Below, piece by piece: positions 17,164-26,955 of a stretch of DNA of 64,000 nt. Where the stretch lies: assembly GCA_964411985.1 (NCBI GenBank), contig CAYPNF010000038.1:21597-85596 (forward strand), in the 5' to 3' direction. This DNA is from CAYPNF01 sp964411985. Its GTDB lineage: Bacteria > Verrucomicrobiota > Verrucomicrobiia > Limisphaerales > J093. Made by a program: the position numbers and the translations under genes. The notes beneath the pieces were generated by a model. It was not told where the DNA came from. It made no database searches and saw only the letters and a list, made by a program, of their open reading frames with translations. How positions within the stretch are numbered: position 1 is the first letter of the stretch; the number at the start of each line of letters is the position of its first letter.

Positions 17164-18744
17164 TCAGCCCTTCTTGGTGTTCTGGTCTTTCCGCGGAAAC
17201 AACGGTTGAATCTCGCCAAGGGTGTGTCCTGGTGCAAGTCCTCCCCATTGAGCTGTGGCGAAGAGAGGAGCGTCAGGGGGCAGGTTGAGCTGGGCGGCTA
17301 TCTTCGCCGAGGTCTCCGGAAGGAACGGCCAGAGAAGAACTCCCAGAATCCTGCAGGTCTCAGCAAGGTTGTAGAGTACCTCATCCAGTCGAGCTGCCTG
17401 AGCCGGGTCCTTCGCCAGTTTGAAGGGCGCGTTTTGGTCTACATACTTGTTGGCGCGATCCACGATAGACCACACTTTTTGGAGTGCGGCTTGGAGCTCG
17501 CACGCGCGCAAATGGGCGATGATCTCGCCAATCGTGGCGGAGGTTTCGCCCGCCAGCTCCTGGTGAACGGGGGGGACGATGCCGTTTCGGTATCGCTTGA
17601 GCATGGAAAGAGAGCGGTTGACGAGATTGCCAAGGCCGTTCGCGAGCTCGGCATTATACCGGCTTTGGAAGCCGGTATCCGTCCAGTTGCCATCCGGGCC
17701 GATGTCGAGTTCGCGCACAACGTAGTAACGGAAGGCGTCGACACCCCATTCCGCGATGACGGCGATGGGATCGACCACATTGCCTGTGGTTTTGGCCATC
17801 TTCTCCCCGTCTTTCTGCCACCATCCGTGGACCAGGATTTTGCGGGGCAGTTCCACTTCCATCGCTTTGAGCATGATCGGCCAATAGACGGAGTGGAATT
17901 TGACGATGTCTTTCCCGATGACATGGATATCCGCCGGCCAAAGTTGCGGCGGGGGGGTATGTGGGTTCGCGCAACGGTAATAGGGGTCCAAGGGGCCGGC
18001 TACTGCGGCGTCTCCATAGGTGGCCGGAATCGAGGCATAGTTTACCAACGCATCGAACCACACGTAGGTGACGAATGAGGGGTCGAAGGGCAGCGGGATC
18101 CCCCAACTCAGGCGGGAGGCAGGGCGTGTGATACAGAGGTCTTCCAGAGTGTTATTCCTCAAGAACCCCAGCACCTCATTCCGGCGGCGGTCAGGTTGGA
18201 TGAAACCTGGATTCGCCTCGATGTGATCCAGCAGCCACTGCTGATGCTCCTTCATCCGAAAGTAGTAGTTTTCCTCCACCAACTCGACTACTTCGCCCCA
18301 CGAAGAGTCGAATGTTCCATCCTCTTTGCGGTCCTTCTCGGTCAGAAACGTCTCTTCTTTGGTGGAATAGTAGCCGGTATACTTGGATTTATAGAAATGC
18401 CCTTTCGCATGTAGTTTAGAGAGGATGCCCGCCACCACGCTTTCATGTCCGATGCTGGTGGTCCGGACGAAGTCGTTGTTGGTCAGATTGAGCCTTTCGG
18501 CAAAGGACTTCCATATGAGAGCAAGGTCATCGCAGTACGCGATAGGGGTCTTTCCCGACGCTGTGGCCGCCTGTTGCACCTTCTGCCCGTGCTCGTCGAG
18601 TCCAGTGAGAAAGAAGACATCTTCCCCCATGCACCTGCGCGCCCGGGCGATGACGTCCGTGATGGTCATTTCATAGGCGTGGCCAAGGTGGGGTTGCCCG
18701 TTCACGTAGTAAATGGCAGTTGTGACGTAAAATCGTTTGCTCAT
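17164..18744 (-). CDS. metG: Methionyl-tRNA synthetase
   Basis: 526 residues; charges tRNA-Met. The start MSKRFYVTTAIYYVNGQPHLGH places the HIGH motif (HLGH) at residues 19-22. The KMSKS loop reads KMAKT at 315-319, with Ala in place of the first Ser. The connective insertion (about 118-165) lacks the four-cysteine zinc knuckle of the E. coli-type enzyme, so it belongs to the shorter zinc-free form. There is no C-terminal tRNA-binding (Trbp111/EMAP-like) extension. The alpha-helical anticodon-binding domain occupies the last ~160 residues. Confidence 0.95.
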   Translation of the reverse strand: MSKRFYVTTAIYYVNGQPHLGHAYEMTITDVIARARRCMGEDVFFLTGLDEHGQKVQQAATASGKTPIAYCDDLALIWKSFAERLNLTNNDFVRTTSIGHESVVAGILSKLHAKGHFYKSKYTGYYSTKEETFLTEKDRKEDGTFDSSWGEVVELVEENYYFRMKEHQQWLLDHIEANPGFIQPDRRRNEVLGFLRNNTLEDLCITRPASRLSWGIPLPFDPSFVTYVWFDALVNYASIPATYGDAAVAGPLDPYYRCANPHTPPPQLWPADIHVIGKDIVKFHSVYWPIMLKAMEVELPRKILVHGWWQKDGEKMAKTTGNVVDPIAVIAEWGVDAFRYYVVRELDIGPDGNWTDTGFQSRYNAELANGLGNLVNRSLSMLKRYRNGIVPPVHQELAGETSATIGEIIAHLRACELQAALQKVWSIVDRANKYVDQNAPFKLAKDPAQAARLDEVLYNLAETCRILGVLLWPFLPETSAKIAAQLNLPPDAPLFATAQWGGLAPGHTLGEIQPLFPRKDQNTKKG

Positions 18745-18824
18745 CGCGAAGTCAGTTTGCATCAAGGCGAACGGGAAGGCAATTCCCGTATGGAGGGAGC
18801 GGTGCCTTGGGTGTTTGCCGAAAC

Positions 18825-19799
18825 CTAGAGTGCCCCCAGGAAGCCGCAGATAGCCGCTGCCAGCCAGATGACGAGCACCGCCCGAGTTCGACTCAGCCCT
18901 TTCCTGGTCAGCCGATGGGAGATGTGGTTGTTGTCCCCGACGTATACCGGTTGGCCAAGTCGCCACCGAATGATAATGACCGAAAGCAGGTCAAAGATGG
19001 GAACCGCCAGAATGATGAGGGGACGAAAGGCCGAGAGCTTAGATCCGGTGGATTCAGTGTAAAAGTGCGGCAGCACCGCCATGATAGCGAGCAGGTATCC
19101 TGTAAGATGGCTGCCCGCGTCGCCCAGGAACGCTCTGGCTTTTGGGAAATTATGGGGCAGAAACCCCAGCAACGCTCCGGCGGTGAGAAACTCCATGGAG
19201 GCAACCAGATAGTGTCCATGAGTGGCCGCATGCAGACCGAAGAATGCGGAGGCCAATACCCCCAGTCCTGCACAGAGGCCGTTCATGTTATCGAGGAAAT
19301 TCAGCGCGTTGGTCAGTGCCAGAATCCAGAATACGGTCACCAAGAAGCTGCCCACGCCGCTGAAAACAAACGCTTTGATCTGGATTCCGGCACCGGCGGC
19401 AATCGAGGCCGCCACGGCTTGACCGATCAGTTTGACGGCGGGAGAAAGCTCAAAGCGGTCATCCAGCAGTCCCACCAGGAGCATCAGCAACCCACCTGCG
19501 AGAATCGCGGCGACCTGGAGATGGCGCTGGTCCCAGCCATACCTCCATGGGTCCCAGACTCCCTGGTGATGTCCATTCCACAACAAGCACCCACCTGCGA
19601 TCAGGAGCGGCATGGACAGGCCTGTCAATACTGACAGGCCGCCGGCGAGAGGGATGGGCTCTGAGTGAATCTTGCGGTGTCCGGGGTCGTCCACCAAACC
19701 AGTTCGAGCGCACCAGGCACGCCAGAGCGGTAGAGAACCACAACTGCAGACGAAAGCCGCGATCAGGGCGCAAAGATAGGCTGAAAAAGGGAATTCCAT
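18825..19799 (-). CDS. MraY/WecA-family undecaprenyl-phosphate glycosyl-1-phosphate transferase
   Basis: A 324-residue integral membrane protein with about ten hydrophobic helices. Family motifs: HRKIHSEPIPLAGGL near residue 40, LVGLLDDR, the NALNFLDNMNGLCAGL metal-binding region, and FLGDAGSHLTGY, with IFDLLSVIIIRWRLGQPVYVGDNNHISHRL near the C-terminus. The long HxxHR-like C-terminal loop (NNHISHRL) fits the WecA/TagO branch rather than MraY. It would transfer a sugar-1-phosphate from a UDP-sugar to undecaprenyl phosphate and so start a surface polysaccharide. No polymerase or flippase sits beside it. Confidence 0.9.
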   Translation of the reverse strand: MEFPFSAYLCALIAAFVCSCGSLPLWRAWCARTGLVDDPGHRKIHSEPIPLAGGLSVLTGLSMPLLIAGGCLLWNGHHQGVWDPWRYGWDQRHLQVAAILAGGLLMLLVGLLDDRFELSPAVKLIGQAVAASIAAGAGIQIKAFVFSGVGSFLVTVFWILALTNALNFLDNMNGLCAGLGVLASAFFGLHAATHGHYLVASMEFLTAGALLGFLPHNFPKARAFLGDAGSHLTGYLLAIMAVLPHFYTESTGSKLSAFRPLIILAVPIFDLLSVIIIRWRLGQPVYVGDNNHISHRLTRKGLSRTRAVLVIWLAAAICGFLGAL

Positions 19800-19876
19800 G
19801 CAGGAGCGGTCAGACTCTTCAGCCCACCGTTGGGTCACTCAGGGAGCGGGGCTGTGGTCGACCGCCCGGTCTGCCA

Positions 19877-22624
19877 TCAGCGTGATGGCGCTGCGGTCTT
19901 GAGTTCTTTTACTTGTTTTTCCACCTCCTGGTACTCCTGCGTCCCTGCCTGGCCGTGCTTGAGGTAGTCTGAGAAATGGACGAGGGCGCCAGCCTTGTCC
20001 CCACGCCGCAAGGCGATTTGCCCGAGTCCGTAGTAGACAGCATGGTACTTGGGCATCAAGGGTTTCAGGGCCAGGTAGTCTTTTTCGGCGGCGTCGAGGA
20101 AATTGCTCTGAAGATTAGCAATGGCTCGGTTCATGAGGGCGGCGGTGTTGTCCGGTTGTGCGGCAAGGAGCCGATTGAGTGGTTCAAGGGCTTTGCCATA
20201 GGCTTTGGCATGAATATGGAGTGCCGCCTGGTTCAGCAGCGCACGCTGATTGTCCGGGTTGATCTGCAGCTGCCGGAGAATGGACGCTAGCGCTCCTTGA
20301 GTATCATTGGACAAGAGAGCCACTTGCGTCGCGGTTTCTAGCACCGTTTCGTCGTTGGGGTATTCCTTTCGCAGGCGATCGATCGTATCCATGGCAGGTT
20401 TTGTGTCGCCCTGCGTCAAATAAGTCATGGCCCACATACTCTCTCGCCAGATTCGAAGCGGGGTCAAGTGGGGTAGTACCTCCGACGCGCGCTTGGCGGC
20501 GATGAGGGCTTGTCGGTAAAGCCCATTCCCTGCCAGCGTCTGGGATAGGCGGTATAGCCATCGGGGATCGTCCGTGGGTCCGTTCGGCAGAAGGAGTCCG
20601 TCCCAAGTCTTATTGCCAACTTGAGTTTCAATTGGCTGATCCAGCGTTACGGACGCCAGATTTGAGCTCTGGAGAATCTTGTTGAAGGACAAATTGCCCG
20701 AGGCGACCTGATTTCGATGATTCAGCCCTGTGGCGATTTCGAACCAAGCCTGAGCCTCTTGCACCCGGCCACTCCGTTGGAGTTGGACCCCCCACTGGTT
20801 TGCGGCCCGGGAGTAAAGAATGCCGGCATACATCTGCTCCACCATGTTGGTTTGGTTCAGCTTCGCGCGCTCGAGCAATGAAGGCTGCAGTTTCTTCCAG
20901 AAAGCCTGATTCAAATCGATCTCCTGCTCGCTGAGGGCGGGTGGTAGAGGTAACTCTCTCGAAAGGGGGAGGAGTTGCTGCGCCAGACCGTACGGGCGAG
21001 CGTAGAGCATTTCAAAGTAGTATCCCATGCTCGGCTGCAGGTAGTAGACCGGACCGGCCTTCGCACGGTTGGCAACGAATAGCGACAGCGCCTCTGCATC
21101 GATCGGTTCCGCCTTCTGATCCAAGTTCTCCAGAAGTGGCCACCCGTTGGGATGCAGTTGGGCGAGCCGACGATGGTAGAGACGGTACTCCAGGCGCTTG
21201 GTCTGAACGACGATATGCGGGTGGCTGCCGTAGCGCTTTCGCAACGCTCCCTCGGCCAGCATGGATTCCGAGTAGTCGTCTGATATGAGAATCGCCGGCC
21301 TTGACACTTCGATGGGTGCCACTAGCGCCAGCGCATATTCCCGCATCGACCTTCCATTGTTTCCCCAAACTTCCGTGAAGTTCTGGTAGGGCAGCCAGGC
21401 GAGTACCGCTACGAGCAGGAGGACGCCCATCCCGTCGGCGAGCACGGCGACCATTCTGGAGGTGGATGAGGGACGGCGGCGGGTCTTGGACTGGGGTTCG
21501 CGAACGATGAGGAGAAAGTAACCAGTGAGGTAGGCGGCACTGAGGGCTCCCACGTAGTAAAAAGTGAACAAAGGAAGGCCATAACCGATGGCCTTGGGGC
21601 TCCACTTCACATCAAAGAAAATAGAGAGACTGGCTCCCAGAAGCAGCAGGCTTGCGAATCGCATCACGAAGACCGTGAGCGCCGCGCTGGCCGCGTTGGT
21701 GTCGCCCGTGACAGAAGGCCACCGGATCGACCGCAGTAGGAGCGGGAGGATTGAAGTTAGGGAGAGGGTGATGAGCAGGTACTTGGGAAAGATCACCAGG
21801 GCCGATTTCTGCGCGCTCAGCATACTCTTCAACAGCGTCATGAACCCGATCGAGGTTTGCCCCGAGAGCGTGTAGATGGCTGGCAGTAGAAGGTAGCTCA
21901 GGAGCCCCGCGATGCCGAGCAAGACCATCTTCAGCAGGAGATCGGCCCGAAAGAGTTGTCGGCCAGCGATCCAGACCACCGCCACGAAGAAACAGGGAAG
22001 GCCAGCGATGAGCGCGTGACTGTTGGTTATGCCGAGTCCGTACACCAAGGCAAACTTGCTGAGCCACCGGTCCTCCTGTGCGATTCGGTACTCCAGCAGA
22101 CAGCGGATGAGGTAGGCGAGGACCAACACATCCAGCATTTCGCCCGTCGACGCCGTTGCATGGTTCCAGAAAGTGCTCTGGAAGCCCAGCGCCACCGCCG
22201 CCAGCAGGGGGGGTAACCACGACAAGGGGACGCTCAGGAACGAGTTCTCATTTCGTTCGCGTATGCGCTCGTCCCGGGTGCGGTCGAAGGGCAGCAGGCT
22301 GGCGGAGCGGGCCAGGAGTCCCAGGGAAGCCGCCGCCATCAGGGCGGTCAGCAGGTTCAACAACAGAGGTTGTAAGCCCCCAGGAATAACTCGGATGGGT
22401 AAGGTGAGTAGGTAGAATAGGGGAGAACCGGTGGGAACCAAAGGATCCCAACCCGCTGCGCTGGCGATGACACCCAGGCTTTCCAGCCTCACCCATCGGT
22501 TGAGTGTGGCCAGGTAGACAATAAAGGCCCCCAGCCCAATGAGCCAAGGCAGTCTTTTCTGCACGAAACCGAAGGACGGTCTATCCTGTGATTCCATAAA
22601 ACGTGCTGCGCCATCACTTTGCAT
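19877..22624 (-). CDS. DUF2723 multi-spanning membrane protein with C-terminal TPR repeats
   Basis: 915 residues. The N-terminal half has about eleven hydrophobic helices and the DUF2723 layout (GAFIVYLATLNRWV, then DPLVPTGSPLFYLL and FWNHATASTGEMLDVL). DUF2723 proteins resemble GT-C-fold protein-mannosyltransferase-like enzymes. The C-terminal ~300 residues contain TPR repeats (about 645-900). Likely a lipid-linked-sugar glycosyltransferase of the inner membrane; donor and acceptor are unknown. The start overlaps the end of the RlmD-like gene by 11 bases; an alternative ATG lies 27 bases downstream, and neither has a clear ribosome-binding site. Confidence 0.85.
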   Translation of the reverse strand: MQSDGAARFMESQDRPSFGFVQKRLPWLIGLGAFIVYLATLNRWVRLESLGVIASAAGWDPLVPTGSPLFYLLTLPIRVIPGGLQPLLLNLLTALMAAASLGLLARSASLLPFDRTRDERIRERNENSFLSVPLSWLPPLLAAVALGFQSTFWNHATASTGEMLDVLVLAYLIRCLLEYRIAQEDRWLSKFALVYGLGITNSHALIAGLPCFFVAVVWIAGRQLFRADLLLKMVLLGIAGLLSYLLLPAIYTLSGQTSIGFMTLLKSMLSAQKSALVIFPKYLLITLSLTSILPLLLRSIRWPSVTGDTNAASAALTVFVMRFASLLLLGASLSIFFDVKWSPKAIGYGLPLFTFYYVGALSAAYLTGYFLLIVREPQSKTRRRPSSTSRMVAVLADGMGVLLLVAVLAWLPYQNFTEVWGNNGRSMREYALALVAPIEVSRPAILISDDYSESMLAEGALRKRYGSHPHIVVQTKRLEYRLYHRRLAQLHPNGWPLLENLDQKAEPIDAEALSLFVANRAKAGPVYYLQPSMGYYFEMLYARPYGLAQQLLPLSRELPLPPALSEQEIDLNQAFWKKLQPSLLERAKLNQTNMVEQMYAGILYSRAANQWGVQLQRSGRVQEAQAWFEIATGLNHRNQVASGNLSFNKILQSSNLASVTLDQPIETQVGNKTWDGLLLPNGPTDDPRWLYRLSQTLAGNGLYRQALIAAKRASEVLPHLTPLRIWRESMWAMTYLTQGDTKPAMDTIDRLRKEYPNDETVLETATQVALLSNDTQGALASILRQLQINPDNQRALLNQAALHIHAKAYGKALEPLNRLLAAQPDNTAALMNRAIANLQSNFLDAAEKDYLALKPLMPKYHAVYYGLGQIALRRGDKAGALVHFSDYLKHGQAGTQEYQEVEKQVKELKTAAPSR

Positions 22625-23960
22625 GGCAAGCGTCTGGTTTGCAAGGCTGCATTACAGGAGTGGAAGGGAGCCCTTCAACCATTCTTGTATGCTCCGACGG
22701 ATCTGCGCTTGCGATGGACAGATCGCCCAATTCTGGAGGGGAAGGAAGGGCACGTAGATCCACCACGCACTCCACGTGCTGAGTCTGCGGAAACATGTCG
22801 ATGGGCGTCACCTGCACCAGTTCATAGACCCCGTTCCCACAGAGAACGTTCAAGTCTCTGGCTAGTGTCGCAGGATGGCAGGAGATGTAAAGGATCTGCT
22901 TGGGCCTAGCTGAACGCAGGCACTCGAGCAGGCTGCGGGCGCAGCCAGTCCGGGGAGGGTCGATCAGGACCGTGCAGTCGGATGGCTGAAATTTCCCCAC
23001 CAATCCAGGCAGTTCCACCTCCGAAGCGCCAGCCACGAATTCTCCGTTGGTGAGGTTACGCTGGGCCAGGTTCCGGCGTGCGGCTTGGATGGCCCGTTGG
23101 TCCAATTCCACGCCCACAAACCGGTCGACCGAGCCTGCCAGTTCGATCGCAAAGAACCCAACCCCACAATAGAGATCCAGGAGGCTCCTGGTGCCCGCCG
23201 CTTCGAGTCGCTCCCGAACGCAGGCCACTAACTGACCTAATAGGTGAAAGTTGTTCTGGAAGAAGGAGTCAGGCGGCACTTCCCATCCTGTGGGCAGGAC
23301 GCGCAGCGCCACTTTGATACCGCCCTTGTGCGGGGGATGGCGCCTCGCTTTGGTGATTTCCTCGTTCAGCAATGGGTCTGCGATGGCGCAGGATTCGATG
23401 TCAACGACGAACCGGTTATTGATGGAAAGGAAGCCAAACTCCAGGCCCTGTCGCACTTTGTTCCATTGGCTGCGGATCATGATCCGGTTCCGGTATTCGT
23501 ACGGTTGTGGACACTTGATCACCGGACTGACTACGGCCTTGGGAAACTTGCCGATCCTCGCAAGCAGATCAGCTACCTGCTTTTGCTTGAAACGGATTTG
23601 TGCTTCGTAATTCAAGTGCTGATACTGGCACCCCCCGCACTCTCCAAAGTAAGGGCAGCGAGGCAGCGTACGCTCGGGTGATGGCGTCAGGATTCGAAGC
23701 AGGGTGGCTCGCCGAAAAGTCTTCTTGGTCTCGGTGATTTCCACCTCGACTCTTTCCCCGGGAATCACGAATGGCACGAAGACTACAAGGTCTCCAATCC
23801 GGGCAACCCCTTCGCCGCCGAACGCCAAGTCCAGTATTTCCACTTCGTGGCGGCTGCCCAAGGGCAGGAGGTCGGTTTCCGAGAGGGAAGGATCAGGGGC
23901 AGGCATCAGAGGGTCGGAATATGGCAGTACCCTGCTTTGCGGAGAAAGCGTCGGGTCCAC
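22614..23960 (-). CDS. rlmD: TrmA/RumA-family 23S rRNA (uracil-C5)-methyltransferase, RlmD-like
   Basis: 448 residues. An N-terminal TRAM domain (EILDLAFGGEGVARIG and FVPFVIPGERVEVEI) precedes a 4Fe-4S cluster motif with C102, C108 and C111 (CPYFGECGGCQYQHL) and a fourth cysteine in DIESCAI. The Rossmann methyltransferase domain has LLDLYCGVGFFAIEL, the DPPRTGCA motif and the catalytic cysteine in YISCHPATLARDL. These enzymes make m5U in tRNA or 23S rRNA; the iron-sulfur cluster and TRAM domain favour the RlmD/RlmCD type, but the exact target position is inferred. A second possible start is MPAPDPS, 54 bases downstream. Confidence 0.85.
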   Translation of the reverse strand: MDPTLSPQSRVLPYSDPLMPAPDPSLSETDLLPLGSRHEVEILDLAFGGEGVARIGDLVVFVPFVIPGERVEVEITETKKTFRRATLLRILTPSPERTLPRCPYFGECGGCQYQHLNYEAQIRFKQKQVADLLARIGKFPKAVVSPVIKCPQPYEYRNRIMIRSQWNKVRQGLEFGFLSINNRFVVDIESCAIADPLLNEEITKARRHPPHKGGIKVALRVLPTGWEVPPDSFFQNNFHLLGQLVACVRERLEAAGTRSLLDLYCGVGFFAIELAGSVDRFVGVELDQRAIQAARRNLAQRNLTNGEFVAGASEVELPGLVGKFQPSDCTVLIDPPRTGCARSLLECLRSARPKQILYISCHPATLARDLNVLCGNGVYELVQVTPIDMFPQTQHVECVVDLRALPSPPELGDLSIASADPSEHTRMVEGLPSTPVMQPCKPDACHAK

Positions 23961-24049
23961 CGTTTTCTACTCAATCGCTGGTTGCGCATGACAGTATGTG
24001 CCTGGCCGTAATGCACCATTGCAGCCTGACAATCAAGCTTTCCCCACGG

Positions 24050-24694
24050 ATGCAGGGTAGCTATCCTCTCGTGGTGCACAAGAGATCAGTGTTGCTGGAA
24101 GCGCTTCTGGCCCGCATCCGAGCTTGCCGCATCTGTTCCCAGCACCTGCCCCTGGAGCCGAATCCGGTCTTCCGGCTGGGAATCAACGCTCGGCTGCTCA
24201 TCGTAGGACAGGCTCCGGGACTTCGAGCTCACGATAGCCGAACCCCCTGGAACGATGCTTCAGGAGACCGACTCCGTCTATGGCTGGGGATGGACCGGGA
24301 GGTTTTCTATGATACGAATCGGATCGCCATCTTTCCCGTGGGACTCTGCTATCCCGGGAAGAGTGAACGGGGAGATCTTCCTCCTAGGCCTGAATGCGCG
24401 TCGCTCTGGCATCCTCCGGTGCGAGCCTTGCTTATTGGAGTCCAGCTCACTCTCCTGGTGGGACAATACGCGCAGGCACATTATCTTGGGAAGCGCCGCA
24501 GTTCCACCATGGCAGAAACAGTGCGGCATTATGCCTCTTACCTTCCCGATTATTTCCCCCTGCCACATCCGAGTCCGCGCAATCGACTTTGGCTGAGCCA
24601 GCACCCCTGGTTTGAGAAGGAGGTGCTGCCGGTGCTTCGAGAAACGGTTAAGGAACTTCTTGAGGACAAACCCAGTGAGGGCAATCGTGCCTAG
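24050..24694 (+). CDS. Uracil-DNA glycosylase superfamily protein
   Basis: About 214 residues. It starts with a small Cys-containing segment (IRACRICSQH) followed by LLIVGQAPGLRAHDSRTPWNDASGDRLRLWL, the GQAPG motif of the family, and ends with LPHPSPRN and WFEKEVLP. This matches the 'uracil-DNA glycosylase family' group, whose members may excise uracil or have lost activity. Only two cysteines of a possible cluster (CRIC) are seen near the N-terminus, so it is not a clear family 4/5 iron-sulfur enzyme. Alternative in-frame ATGs lie at 23996 and 24011. Its stop overlaps the converging glycosyltransferase gene by 4 bases. Confidence 0.8.
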   Translation: MQGSYPLVVHKRSVLLEALLARIRACRICSQHLPLEPNPVFRLGINARLLIVGQAPGLRAHDSRTPWNDASGDRLRLWLGMDREVFYDTNRIAIFPVGLCYPGKSERGDLPPRPECASLWHPPVRALLIGVQLTLLVGQYAQAHYLGKRRSSTMAETVRHYASYLPDYFPLPHPSPRNRLWLSQHPWFEKEVLPVLRETVKELLEDKPSEGNRA

Positions 24695-25821
24695 CCTGAC
24701 GCCGGGCTGCCATCACCCACCGGCCTTGGACGGGCCATCGATTCGAGCCAATCGCAGGCGCGGGGCAGCACCTGGTTCCAATGGAAGGTCTTTGCCCTTT
24801 CCCAGGCGGCACGGCGAAACTCCTGATAGCGATCGGGAGAGCTGAGGAGGGAGACCAGAGATTGAGCGAGCGACTCGGGTGTTTGCTCCTGGCTGACCAA
24901 CCCCGTAACTTCGTGCACCGTCGATTCGATGAGGCCTTCCACCGGGTAGACCACCGCGGGTGTCCCCATCGCATTGGCCTCAATCACGTTCAAGCCCCAA
25001 CCTTCGCGCAGCGACGTATGGAGGAGGACATGGGATGCCTGGAGCGCCAGGTCCTTTTCTTTTTCGGGTAGCCCTCCGGTGAAGGTTACCTTGTTCCCAA
25101 TCCCAAGCTCGTCAGCGAGTCGGCGCAGAGTAGGTTCTGCGTCACCGGTGCCGATGATGGTGAGTTCCGCTTTCACTTGCCGGTCAAGCAGACATTTGTA
25201 AGCACGGATGCAGTGATCGATTCGCTTGTTGGGCGCCAAGCGCGACACGACCGTGAGCCTCAGAGGTTGCACGAGTGGCTTCTCTTCGAGGTTGGAGAGT
25301 GCCTGGGTCGCCACGCCGTAGGGGATCAGGGTGATGTTCTTGACACCATGGCGTCGCAGCCCTTTCCCCGTGGATTCGCAGGCAGTCCAGAAGGGCACAT
25401 TTCGATAGAGCCAGTGAGTCCATCTTTCCTGCGTCTTTCCGATGGAGGATTTTGGCCAGCGATAGAAGACGTCCCAGATTGGCCCTAGCACCTCATGCAC
25501 GTAAGCGATGCACTGGGTGTCACACCACCACGGTGCGTACCAGGGAAGGCCGTGATGCTGATCGATTACCAGGTCGAACGGAGCCTGCTGTCTGTACCAC
25601 CGTCGTGCGGCGAGGATGGAGGTGCCCATACTGCCACCCCGAATGATTTGAATCCCCTCCAGCATTTCCTGGTTGGCGGGTTGGCCCGGGAAGGAGTTGG
25701 CGAACCAGAACACCTCATGTCCGCGTTGCCTGAGGGCGCCCAGATAGCCCTGTGTGACCCGCTCTGCCCCTCCCGATCTGGGGTTTCGCGGGTCTCGCCA
25801 GTTGAGCATTAGAAATCGCAT
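24691..25821 (-). CDS. GT4-family glycosyltransferase
   Basis: 376 residues with a GT-B layout. The N-terminus MRFLMLNWRDPRNPRSGGAERV contains the GGAE acceptor-loop motif. The C-terminal nucleotide-sugar domain has SRLAPNKRID, then HTSLREGWGLNVIEANAMGTPAVVY, the typical E-x7-E signature. It should add a sugar from an NDP-sugar to a lipid or polysaccharide. Start chosen at MRFLMLNW because the preceding in-frame 13 residues do not resemble the family. Confidence 0.92.
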   Translation of the reverse strand: MRFLMLNWRDPRNPRSGGAERVTQGYLGALRQRGHEVFWFANSFPGQPANQEMLEGIQIIRGGSMGTSILAARRWYRQQAPFDLVIDQHHGLPWYAPWWCDTQCIAYVHEVLGPIWDVFYRWPKSSIGKTQERWTHWLYRNVPFWTACESTGKGLRRHGVKNITLIPYGVATQALSNLEEKPLVQPLRLTVVSRLAPNKRIDHCIRAYKCLLDRQVKAELTIIGTGDAEPTLRRLADELGIGNKVTFTGGLPEKEKDLALQASHVLLHTSLREGWGLNVIEANAMGTPAVVYPVEGLIESTVHEVTGLVSQEQTPESLAQSLVSLLSSPDRYQEFRRAAWERAKTFHWNQVLPRACDWLESMARPRPVGDGSPASG

Positions 25822-25939
25822 GGTCCGTGATCGATCAGTTCCATGATTGGCATGCCACACCTACGTCGTAGTCTGAAATAACCAAAGCCGTCTCTCTTGG
25901 CCAAGCCAAAACAGCCCGGTGACTGGGTTGGCTGGCTAG

Positions 25940-25965
25940 AAAAAAGGCGGGCCCGAAAGCCCGCC
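25940..25965 (-). terminator. Intrinsic terminator after fba
   Basis: Read on the minus strand: a 7-bp perfect GC stem (GGCGGGC with GCCCGCC) with a 6-base loop, followed directly by six T. It lies 25 bases beyond the aldolase stop, so it ends the fba transcript. Confidence 0.88.
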
Positions 25966-25989
25966 CCGAAAGAACACACGCGAAAAGAC

Positions 25990-26955
25990 CTAGTCGAAAG
26001 CGTGACCGGCGCAACAGAGGACGTTCTTCACCTTGTGCCGCACGAGTTCCTTGACCTTCGCCCGCGCGGGACCCATGTATTTCCGCGGATCAAATTCCTT
26101 CGGGCTTTCCGAGAATACTTTGCGGATTCCCGCAGTCATCGCCAGTCGAAGATCGGTGTCAATGTTCACTTTGGTGCAGCCTGTGCGGCGGGCGATTTCG
26201 ATATCGGCCTCCGGCACCCCAGCGGTGTCCTCGCCCATTTTCCCCCCATACTTGTTGATCTCCGCGACGAGGTCCTTGGGAACGCTGGACGCCCCGTGGA
26301 GCACTAGTGGGTAGTCGCCTTGCCCCGCATCCGCCAGAGCTTTTTTGATCGCTTTGAGACGGTCCAGGTTCAGGTGCTGGGTTCCTTTGAATTTATAGGC
26401 GCCATGGGAGTTTCCGATGGCGATGGCGAGGGAGTCGACCGCAGTTAGTTTCACGAACTGAACGGCTTCGTCCGGGTGGGTGTAGACCCCACCTTTGGAA
26501 TAACCGCCACCTTCTTCACCGTCGTCATGCTGGGCTCCAACCAATTGCCCCAACTCACCTTCGACCACACAATTGTGTTTATGGGCGTATTCGACCACTC
26601 TTTTGCAGACCTCCACGTTCTTCTCAAACGGGAGATGGCTGCCATCGATCATCACACTGGTGAATCCTTCATCGATGCATTCTTTGCAGAGTTCGAAGGT
26701 GTCTCCGTGGTCGAGATGAACGGCAACCGGAATGTTGGAAAGACTGATGGCCGCTTCAATCAGTTTCTTCAGGTATACCGGATTGGCGTATTGGCGCGCA
26801 CCCTTGGAAATCTGGAGGATCAAGGGAGCCTTCTCCTCTTCGCAGGCTTCCACAATGCCCTGTACCAACTCCATATTATTCACGTTGAAAGCTCCGAGGG
26901 CGTACTTCCCCCTCAAAGCTCTGGCGAACAGTTCTCTTGTGTGTGTAAGTGGCAT
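25990..26955 (-). CDS. fba: Class II fructose-bisphosphate aldolase
   Basis: 321 residues. Cleaves fructose-1,6-bisphosphate to DHAP and glyceraldehyde-3-phosphate, with zinc. Motifs: N-terminal YALGAFNVNNMELVQGI, zinc-binding VHLDHGD, the VEGELGQLVG segment, GNSHGAYK, PLVLHGASSVP and NIDTDLRLAM near the C-terminus. It fits the shorter class IIB-like form. The start MPLTHTREL was chosen because upstream in-frame residues are unlike the family. It is a single-gene unit ending in a strong terminator. Confidence 0.95.
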   Translation of the reverse strand: MPLTHTRELFARALRGKYALGAFNVNNMELVQGIVEACEEEKAPLILQISKGARQYANPVYLKKLIEAAISLSNIPVAVHLDHGDTFELCKECIDEGFTSVMIDGSHLPFEKNVEVCKRVVEYAHKHNCVVEGELGQLVGAQHDDGEEGGGYSKGGVYTHPDEAVQFVKLTAVDSLAIAIGNSHGAYKFKGTQHLNLDRLKAIKKALADAGQGDYPLVLHGASSVPKDLVAEINKYGGKMGEDTAGVPEADIEIARRTGCTKVNIDTDLRLAMTAGIRKVFSESPKEFDPRKYMGPARAKVKELVRHKVKNVLCCAGHAFD

